From NCBI GenBank assembly GCA_020061125.1, contig JAGUYV010000226.1, forward strand, positions 1 to 20,664: a stretch of DNA of 20,664 bases, written 5' to 3'. Positions 1 through 5,203 of the stretch are shown here, one piece after another (position 1 is the first letter of the stretch; every line of letters begins with the position of its first letter). This stretch comes from a bacterium (GTDB lineage: Bacteria > UBP15 > UBA6099 > DSWB01). Under the pieces are notes generated by a model. That model saw only the letters and a program-made list of their open reading frames with translations. It was not told the origin of the DNA and ran no database searches. The translations under genes were made by a program, and so were the position numbers.

Positions 1-174
1 CCGCGCCGTCCCCGCGGCGCTCTCGGCAAGGACGAGCTTCTGTCCCTGTTGCGCCAGAGCAACTGGAACAAGGCCGAAGCCGGCCGCCGCGCCGGACTCT
101 CCCGCACCGCCATCTGGAAATACATGAAAAAGTGGGACATCCCCCTCGACTCGCCCGGCCCCGCGGACGATTGA
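1..174 (+). CDS. C-terminal end of a sigma-54-dependent (NtrC-like) regulator, Fis-type HTH
   Basis: Frame 1 is open from the window edge to the TGA at 172-174 and gives 57 residues; the 5' part lies outside the window. The segment LLRQSNWNKAEAGRRAGLSR followed by TAIWKYMKKW is the helix-turn-helix typical of Fis-family C-termini (L-xx-xxWN-xx-xAA-xx-LG-SR-xTLxxxLKKxxI). In bacterial enhancer-binding proteins this helix pair binds upstream activator sites and the missing central AAA+ domain would activate sigma-54 RNA polymerase. Only the HTH is visible, so a response-regulator, GAF or PAS N-terminus cannot be told apart. An unusually basic, proline-rich linker (PRRPRG) precedes the HTH. A stand-alone Fis-like protein is possible but less likely given the linker. 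Confidence 0.8.
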   Translation, partial: PRRPRGALGKDELLSLLRQSNWNKAEAGRRAGLSRTAIWKYMKKWDIPLDSPGPADD

Positions 175-359
175 CGCGTCACGGCCAGCGCGCCCGGCGG
201 CGGCAGCCGACGCTCCGGGATCCCTTTTGTTGCAAGCCGGGGCTGGCCGGTTGTTCTCTGCGGCCGGGAGGAGGCTCCCGAACCCGATTGATGCGATTTG
301 TCAATCTATATAAGCGGGCATATTTTCCAGGCGTTCATGCCGGGTTCGCAGAACTTGGG

Positions 360-396
360 CACATCCCCCTTGATCCCCCTTTGCTAAGGGGGACCC
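360..396 (-). repeat. 37-bp palindromic dispersed element, inverted copy
   Basis: The 37 bases here are the exact reverse complement of 592-628 and 845-881. The core is a hairpin CCCCCTT-AGCA-AAGGGGG followed by ATCAAGGGGGAT, so the element holds three G5/C5 runs. With 592-628 it forms perfect inverted ends around a 195-bp interior, the geometry of a small MITE-like unit of 269 bp, although I see no target-site duplication. G/C-run palindromes of this kind occur as dispersed intergenic repeats in several bacterial phyla (general knowledge, not searched). Confidence 0.75.
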
Positions 397-513
397 TTGA
401 GCCTCGATGGCTTTGTGAGCCTGAAGGCGCGAGGCGTACAAGCGCACGCACCGGGTTCTTCGCCGTTTTGGTTGTTGACACCGTTTCGTTTCCCTCTTCG
501 GCCAATTTCGCAC

Positions 514-659
514 GCGCCGGGTTCTTCGCCAATCTTGTTGCGGACACCGTGTTGTCCGCGCTGCTATACAAGTTGCGCGGGGCCAGTTTTTGGGTCCCCC
601 TTAGCAAAGGGGGATCAAGGGGGATGTGTCTTTGTTACGCAAGCCGCAGACTGTCCGGA
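514..659 (+). repeat. ~145-bp duplicated block, copy A (contains palindrome 592-628)
   Basis: This block matches 767-910 with only a handful of substitutions and two 1-base indels. It starts at GCGCCGGGTTCTTCGCCAAT and runs through the 37-bp palindrome (592-628) to a shared GTTACGCAAGCCGCA and CCGGA end. Similarity extends on both sides of the palindrome, so a larger unit than the palindrome was duplicated. A diverged third copy of only its left part lies immediately upstream (about 445-512). Confidence 0.8.
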
Positions 660-766
660 CCATAGTCAAGACAATGGTACAGCCGGAAAGTCCGGTCACC
701 CCCGGAGAGACTTTTGCGGTAATGTCACGGTCTTGATTTTGCTCGTGCAATCGGATACGCGAACAT

Positions 767-910
767 GCGCCGGTTTCTTCGCCAATCTTGTTGCGGACAC
801 CGTATTGTTCGCACTGCTATACAAGTTGCGCGGGGCCAGTTTTTGGGTCCCCCTTAGCAAAGGGGGATCAAGGGGGATGTGCCTTGTTACGCAAGCCGCA
901 ACTGCCCGGA
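767..910 (+). repeat. ~145-bp duplicated block, copy B (contains palindrome 845-881)
   Basis: Second copy of the block at 514-659, same orientation, start-to-start distance 253 bp. The central part, from CTGCTATACAAGTTGCGCGG through the palindrome, is identical between the copies. The near identity suggests a recent duplication or ongoing gene conversion. Confidence 0.8.
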
Positions 911-960
911 ATTGACCGCAAAAAATTACGGAGACCCGCCGCCGCCGCACCAATTTAATG

Positions 961-1006
961 ATGCCGCCTGGCACAAGCCATACAGGGTGTGGTAAAATGG
1001 CGGCAT
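961..1006 (+). promoter_or_regulatory. Extended -10 promoter-like sequence inside an 8-bp inverted repeat
   Basis: ATGCCGCC (961-968) and GGCGGCAT (999-1006) are perfect inverted repeats 30 bp apart. Between them, next to the right arm, is TGGTAAAAT, an extended -10 element with hexamer TAAAAT at 993-998. No good -35 is visible. The position predicts transcription starting near 1005, the ATG of the small ORF. A similar layout occurs at 7539-7587. Confidence 0.35.
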
Positions 1007-1130
1007 GCACAATGTCTGTTTCTATAAAACAGAAGATTTTCCAACAGATAGAATATGCGTATCAGCGAATGTAAGAATATGGTGTGGCACAATCAATGGG
1101 GGAAAAGTCGTGAAAAGAGAAAGGATTTGA
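1005..1130 (+). CDS. Possible small protein, 41 aa
   Basis: An ATG at 1005 opens 41 codons (MHNVCFYKTEDFPTDRICVS... ending KVVKRERI) to the TGA at 1128-1130. There is no ribosome binding site, but the -10-like TAAAAT ends 6 bases before the ATG, the spacing expected for a leaderless mRNA. The composition looks protein-like, with a basic C-terminus and three cysteines. I do not recognise it. It faces the HEPN-motif gene on the opposite strand in the same lower-G+C island. A frame this long is expected by chance fairly often, so it remains a candidate. Confidence 0.25.
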   Translation: MHNVCFYKTEDFPTDRICVSANVRIWCGTINGGKVVKRERI

Positions 1131-1197
1131 AAAGAGATGCGGGATCAGAAACAACCGGTAAGCGTCCCGTTTTTCTCCCGCTTTTCTCCAACGGGGG

Positions 1198-1860
1198 TTA
1201 TTCAACATCCCCCACTGTCCATAGTTTCTCAAAGGCTATCTCGCAGTCAAGGGGCTCGGAAGACACTTTCTGAATGGATCTGGCGACCAAATCGCAATCC
1301 AAATAAAAAGCCTTCAGATCCGTGTATCTGAAGGTCGGATAGTCCCCATTGCCTCTGGAACGAAACCACTCTGTTTCGAATTCACCGTCGCCGTGGTCAA
1401 TCAGTCTGAACGGCTTGTCATGTACGATTGTGTTTCGTTTATCGGCCAGTGCGTCTGCTGTCTCAACTACCTTCATAGTGGTCGGCTCGGTGTTATCGAG
1501 CAGGATAATCAGCTTTTTTGCAAGCTCCGATTTCCCCGAGTGATTTAGGTTCAACTTGCTGGTCACCTGCGCAGGATACTCGATTGCCATCACCGCGAGT
1601 ATTCTATTGTTAAGCACAGCAGCAAGTTGATGATTAACGAGTGATTCTAAAGTGACGACAGACCACGCCATAACCATCCCGACTATTCGCGATTCATTCT
1701 GGATGGTATTGAAGGCACCAATATCAAATGGGAATAATGGACCACGGTTTGTGATGCGGTCTCGAAAATCGGTGCCTTCGGTTTTTGCGTACAATTCCCA
1801 CGCTAACGAGTGCATTACCGCCACACGCATCCAATTGTCTTCGATTGAGCTGTGAATCAA
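1198..1860 (-). CDS. Putative HEPN-like protein with RX4H motif
   Basis: The product is a 220-residue soluble, mostly helical protein without signal peptide or membrane segment. It starts with TTG at 1860, chosen because GGAGG lies at 1867-1871 six bases upstream and the next in-frame ATG is codon 11. Residues 137-147 read ALADKRNTIVH, containing R142-N-T-I-V-H147, the RX4H (RNxxxH) motif that forms the catalytic pair of HEPN ribonucleases. An earlier helix, WSVVTLESLVNHQL (66-79), fits the first helix of such folds. HEPN proteins act in toxin-antitoxin, abortive infection and CRISPR effectors, but many are inactive or structural. No nucleotidyltransferase (MNT) antitoxin is adjacent. Base composition is clearly more A+T-rich than the flanking genes, which suggests acquisition by transfer. 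The HEPN call rests on one motif and helix pattern only. Confidence 0.55.
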   Translation of the reverse strand: MIHSSIEDNWMRVAVMHSLAWELYAKTEGTDFRDRITNRGPLFPFDIGAFNTIQNESRIVGMVMAWSVVTLESLVNHQLAAVLNNRILAVMAIEYPAQVTSKLNLNHSGKSELAKKLIILLDNTEPTTMKVVETADALADKRNTIVHDKPFRLIDHGDGEFETEWFRSRGNGDYPTFRYTDLKAFYLDCDLVARSIQKVSSEPLDCEIAFEKLWTVGDVE

Positions 1861-2053
1861 GTGATTCCTCCACTATTGAAATATATTTGAATTATGAATT
1901 GTGGAGCCAGCATATAAAACCAAATACTGCAACTGATGCCCTGATGGCAATCTTGATTATTTCATGCCTTGTCCATGTTTGCGGGCGCTTCGTTTATTCA
2001 GCAGCAATCGGCAATGCGCGGCCATGGGCTGCCGCTCCGCGGCTGCGACGCGG

Positions 2054-2815
2054 TCAGGACTTTTTGGTCTTTTTGCCTTTGCCGCTGTTGAGGCCCTGTG
2101 CGTTGGCCAGGCCGGATTCGATGGCGGCGGTGATGGTTTCGAGCGCTTTGACGCGCGCGAAATATTTGTCGTTTCCTTCGATCACGGTCCAGGGCGCGTA
2201 GTGCGTGCTGGTGCGCAGCAGCATTTCCTCAACGGCCTCGAGGTACTGGTCCCATTTCTCGCGGTTGCGCCAGTCCTCGTCCGTGAGCTTGTAGTTCTTG
2301 AAGGGGTTGGCGCCGCGCTCCTCGAAGCGGCGGAGTTGCTCTTCCTTGGTGATGTGGATCCAGAATTTGACGAGCACGGTTCCGAAAGACACCAGTTGGC
2401 TTTCGAATTCGTTGATTTCCTGGAAGGCGCGCTTCCATTCGTCGGGCTTGCAGAAGCCCTCGACGCGCTCGACCATGACGCGGCCGTACCACGAGCGGTC
2501 GAACACGGCGATGTGCCCGGCCTTGGGGATGTGTTTCCAGAAGCGCCAGAGGTAGTGGTGGGTGCGCTCTTCGCCCTGGGGCGCGGCGATGGGAATGACC
2601 GAGTAGCCGCGCGGGTCCAGGTTTTCCACCACGCGCTTGATGTTGCCGCCCTTGCCGCCCGCGTCCCAGCCTTCGTAGAGGATGATGACGGGCAGGCGCT
2701 GCTTGAAGATCTCGAATTCGAGTTCGCGCATGCGCACCTGCAGGGCGTAGAGCCGCTGCCGGTATTCCTTTTTATCCTTTATGGCCTGTGTGGTGTCCAC
2801 TTTGTCGAGGATCAT
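2054..2815 (-). CDS. Polyphosphate kinase 2 family protein, similar to the C-terminal domain of polyphosphate:AMP phosphotransferase
   Basis: The enzyme (253 aa) would transfer phosphate between polyphosphate and nucleotides in the cytoplasm. Walker A is GWDAGGKG (49-56), Walker B is DRSWYGR (106-112), and the lid region contains the DW...W-x-Y...A and TSTHYAPWTVIEG signatures. The PIAAP and WRFW/VERVEGF surroundings resemble, from memory, the active C-terminal domain of two-domain class II PPK2 (AMP to ADP). The open frame extends upstream to 3406, but that part is an out-of-frame shadow of the neighbouring gene. The ATG at 2815 overlaps the preceding stop (ATGA, 2812-2815), so it is translated by coupling. 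The C-terminus is a lysine-rich tail (GKGKKTKKS). Substrate class cannot be assigned from motifs alone. Confidence 0.93.
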   Translation of the reverse strand: MILDKVDTTQAIKDKKEYRQRLYALQVRMRELEFEIFKQRLPVIILYEGWDAGGKGGNIKRVVENLDPRGYSVIPIAAPQGEERTHHYLWRFWKHIPKAGHIAVFDRSWYGRVMVERVEGFCKPDEWKRAFQEINEFESQLVSFGTVLVKFWIHITKEEQLRRFEERGANPFKNYKLTDEDWRNREKWDQYLEAVEEMLLRTSTHYAPWTVIEGNDKYFARVKALETITAAIESGLANAQGLNSGKGKKTKKS

Positions 2816-3591
2816 TTGGAGGCACCTGCCTTTTCCTTCATGAGTTTGGCGCGTTCGTCCATGGTCATGAATTTTTCGCCTTTGTCGGTGAGGCGCAGTT
2901 CGAGGTTGCGAACCAGGGTTTCCGCGATTTTCACGCGCGCGTGGCGCAGGCATGTGGCTTCCACGATCACCCAGGGCGCGTAGTGCGTGCTGGTTTCGGC
3001 CAGCATGCGTTCCACGGCCAGCTCGTATTCCTCGTACTGCTTGTGGTGCTTCCAATCCTCTTTCGCGACTTTCCACGCCTGGTTGGGGTCCTTCTCCATG
3101 GCGCGGAACCGCTTCTTTTGCTCCTTGCTGCTGATGTGGAGCCAGAATTTGGTGATGAGGTTTCCGTCGTTGGCGAGCTGTTCCTCGAACTGGCGGATCT
3201 CGATGAACGCGCGCTCGTATTGCTCTTTGGAGATGAGCTTGTCCACATGCTCGACCATGACGCGGCCGTACCACGAGCGGTCGAAGATGGCCAGCTCGCC
3301 CTTGTTCGGGGTTTTGAGCCAGAAGCGCCACATCCAGGGGCGCATGATTTCCTCTGGCAGGGGGGCGTAGGTGGCGTGCACCTTGAACCAGCGCGGGTCG
3401 AGCCACTCGAGGAGGCTGCCGATGCAGGTGCCCTTGCCCGCGGCGTCCCAGCCCTCGAACACCACCATGGTGGGGATGCCCGCGCCGCGCGCCACGCGCT
3501 GCAGCTCGAACAGGTGCGGCCGCAGCACATTCATGCGTTCGTCGTATTCGTTTTTGCCAAGCCTGGCTTTGAGATCAACTTTTTCGAGCAA
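2812..3591 (-). CDS. Polyphosphate kinase 2 family protein, first gene of a coupled pair
   Basis: A 259-residue PPK2 domain with Walker A GWDAAGKG (47-54), Walker B DRSWYGR (104-110) and a lid segment with WKVAKEDW and TSTHYAPW. The start is set at TTG 3591 because AAGGAGG (GGAGG complement at 3597-3601) lies five bases upstream; the longer open frame to 4032 is low-complexity and runs antisense through the neighbouring esterase gene. The stop overlaps the next PPK2 gene by 4 bp. The WLDPR...PWMWRFW context resembles, from memory, the N-terminal domain of two-domain polyphosphate:AMP phosphotransferases, where the acidic Walker B is often lost; here it is intact. The pair probably moves phosphate between polyphosphate and AMP/ADP. 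Confidence 0.92.
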   Translation of the reverse strand: MLEKVDLKARLGKNEYDERMNVLRPHLFELQRVARGAGIPTMVVFEGWDAAGKGTCIGSLLEWLDPRWFKVHATYAPLPEEIMRPWMWRFWLKTPNKGELAIFDRSWYGRVMVEHVDKLISKEQYERAFIEIRQFEEQLANDGNLITKFWLHISSKEQKKRFRAMEKDPNQAWKVAKEDWKHHKQYEEYELAVERMLAETSTHYAPWVIVEATCLRHARVKIAETLVRNLELRLTDKGEKFMTMDERAKLMKEKAGASK

Positions 3592-3635
3592 GGCGGCCTC
3601 CTTTTGATAATTGTCTGTTGAGCGAATCCACAGAA

Positions 3636-3665
3636 AATGTAGCATAAATGCGGACAAATGATCAA
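3636..3665 (-). promoter_or_regulatory. Weak candidate promoter for the PPK2 pair
   Basis: On the minus strand TTGATC (complement of 3660-3665) and TACATT (complement of 3636-3641) are 18 bp apart. This would place the transcript start about 38 bases before the TTG start at 3591. Both hexamers are imperfect. Confidence 0.3.
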
Positions 3666-3723
3666 TGCGGGGGCTGAAATAAAGGATCGCGCGCGCGGCC
3701 CGCATGCACCCGCGCGGCCGGGC

Positions 3724-3732
3724 GTGTATAAT
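3724..3732 (+). promoter_or_regulatory. Promoter -10 region (GTGTATAAT) of the esterase gene
   Basis: A perfect TATAAT at 3727-3732, preceded by GTG, lies 46 bases before the ATG at 3779. No recognisable -35 sits 16-18 bp upstream. The same GTGTATAAT string recurs at 7570-7578. Confidence 0.5.
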
Positions 3733-3778
3733 AGTCCCCGAACATGGTTTCGGGTTATGATTGCCTGGAGGTTGTCTC

Positions 3779-4723
3779 ATGAGAATCCTGTTTGCCGCGT
3801 TGTTTGTGTTCGCATGCGCGGGCGCTTCGATTGCGCAGGCCGTGGACCCGGCGCTGCTGGCGCCCGGCGACGATGTGCTGTTCGTTGACGAAATCGTGAT
3901 AACGGAGCGGGACGGCGGCGCATTCAAGGTCACGGCCGACCTGTACCGTCCCGCCGGGGGCGAAAAGCTGCCGGGAATCGTGATCGCGCACGGCGGCGGG
4001 TTCGTGGCGGGCAGCAAGGACGCCTTCGGCATTCCCGAGGTGTCGCGCTATTTCGCGCGCAACGGATTCGTGGTCCTGGCCGTGGACTACCGCCTGCTGC
4101 AGCACGGCGGCCTGTTCCCCAAAAACGCGCAGGATGTGAAATGCGCCATCCAGTGGCTGCGCGCCAACGCGGACGCATACGGCGTGGACACCGCGCGCAT
4201 CGCCATCCAGGGCAACTCCGCGGGCGGGTACATGGCTTCCTTCGCGGCCGTGACCCAGACCAGCGAGGAATTCAACGCCTCCTGCGGCAGCCCCGGACTC
4301 GACGCGCAGCCCCCGGCCGTGGATCTGGTCGTGGCCTGGTACGGGGTCCACGACTTCACCACCATGACGCACAACCTGGTCAAAGCCATGACCATTTCCT
4401 ATTTCCAGGGCATCAAGGACATCCCCGCGTTCAAAAAACACATCTCGCCCATCACCTACGCGCAGAACGCGCCGCCCATGCTGCTGCTGCACGGCACCGC
4501 GGACCAGCTCGTGCCCTTCGACCAGTCCGTGCGCATGTGCGAAGCCGTGAACGCCGCGGGCGGGGACTGCACGCTCATCAAATATCCGGGCGTGGACCAC
4601 GGCTTCATCGGCGAGCACCTGGGCACGGACAACGCGGACAACGCCCTGCATGTGACCGCAAAGTGGCTCCGCGAACGGTTCGCCGCCATGTCCGCCCCCG
4701 GCGCCCCGGAAGCCGGGAAGTAG
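3779..4723 (+). CDS. Exported alpha/beta-hydrolase (BD-FAE / HSL-like esterase)
   Basis: The product has 314 residues. The first ~21 (MRILFAALFVFACAGASIAQA) are a Sec signal peptide, so the enzyme should act in the periplasm or outside. The fold signatures are in order: oxyanion-hole HGGG at 71-74, nucleophile elbow G145-N-S147-A-G-G, acid D242 in HGTADQLVPFD, and H274 in VDHGF. This is the complete Ser-Asp-His triad of the carboxylesterase/feruloyl-esterase-like group that hydrolyses ester bonds on small molecules or decorated polysaccharides. The ATG at 3779 is preferred over one at 3761 because GGAGG sits at 3767-3771. It is divergent from the PPK2 pair and stands alone. The substrate is not predictable from sequence. 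Confidence 0.92.
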   Translation: MRILFAALFVFACAGASIAQAVDPALLAPGDDVLFVDEIVITERDGGAFKVTADLYRPAGGEKLPGIVIAHGGGFVAGSKDAFGIPEVSRYFARNGFVVLAVDYRLLQHGGLFPKNAQDVKCAIQWLRANADAYGVDTARIAIQGNSAGGYMASFAAVTQTSEEFNASCGSPGLDAQPPAVDLVVAWYGVHDFTTMTHNLVKAMTISYFQGIKDIPAFKKHISPITYAQNAPPMLLLHGTADQLVPFDQSVRMCEAVNAAGGDCTLIKYPGVDHGFIGEHLGTDNADNALHVTAKWLRERFAAMSAPGAPEAGK

Positions 4724-5203
4724 CGCACTGCTCAACCTTCATTTCGCATAATCTTCATCACGGCATGGGTTATCGCCTTGCGCTCCCTTTTGCACGAAAT
4801 TCGAAATCCGTGCATGGCAGAATGGTGATTCTCAAATCAACGAATGCGCTCAAATATTCTTGATATGACACCCCTTGCAAAACGCATGAATATCATGTAA
4901 TATCGGAAAGAATCAAAAAATGCTGATAACGGGGCATAAAGGCTTTTCAGGTGACGCACTGCTTCAAAACAGCTCGTAACGATTGAAGATCCGGAACGAG
5001 AAGGCTTCATTAAGAAGAAAGTGTGTTGATCGCCCAAGCGCACAAGCTTGTATGGCTATGCAACCCGCGGATTGTCGAAGGGCTTATTAGCCTGATTGCG
5101 GCAATGCAAATCTTCGCTCTTTGGGAAAAGGAGATTGCAAACAAGGGCGCATTGATAACCATTGTTATCCATGGCCTGAAATCTGATACATGGGAGACTG
5201 ACA
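4724..5203. other. Intergenic region of lower G+C with no supported gene
   Basis: Several short frames exist on both strands, but none has a good start signal. The one from 5023 runs into, and out of frame with, the following membrane protein gene. A sigma-70-like promoter at 4875-4903 would give a ~290-base leader to the gene at 5204. I recognise no riboswitch or terminator in it. Confidence 0.4.
4875..4903 (+). promoter_or_regulatory. Candidate sigma-70 promoter for the membrane protein gene
   Basis: TTGCAA (4875-4880) and TAATAT (4898-4903) are separated by exactly 17 bp in an A+T-rich context. It is the best-spaced -35/-10 pair in the window. Transcription would begin near 4910, about 290 bases before the ATG at 5204. 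Confidence 0.4.

Larger units (their letters stand above)
175..1004. other. Gene-free, repeat-rich stretch
   Basis: I see no convincing gene here. The open frames on both strands are repetitive and largely translate the palindromic repeats. It contains three copies of an exact 37-bp G/C-run element (one inverted), a ~145-bp block present twice, a degenerate extra copy of the left part of that block around 445-512, and an inverted repeat around a promoter-like sequence at 961-1006. No clear intrinsic terminator for the upstream regulator gene was found. Confidence 0.6.

Noticed and set aside
132-915. Open frames on both strands translating AGFFANLVADTV and WVPLSKGGSRG repeats
   Set aside because: They arise from the DNA repeats, occur in several frames and on both strands at once, and have no start signals.
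1143-1198. CCCGTT...AACGGG as terminator of the HEPN-like gene
   Set aside because: Six-bp stem with an 18-base loop and no T tract on the minus strand.
1964-2983. 339-codon plus-strand frame
   Set aside because: It is antisense to the PPK2 genes, whose Walker motifs and lid signatures are clear; the plus frame is a high-G+C shadow.
2816-3406. N-terminal extension of the downstream PPK2 frame to 3406
   Set aside because: It is a different reading frame of the upstream PPK2 gene; the ATG at 2815 with ATGA overlap explains the start.
3592-4032. N-terminal extension of the upstream PPK2 frame to 4032
   Set aside because: Low-complexity, antisense to the esterase gene; TTG 3591 has an ideal ribosome binding site.
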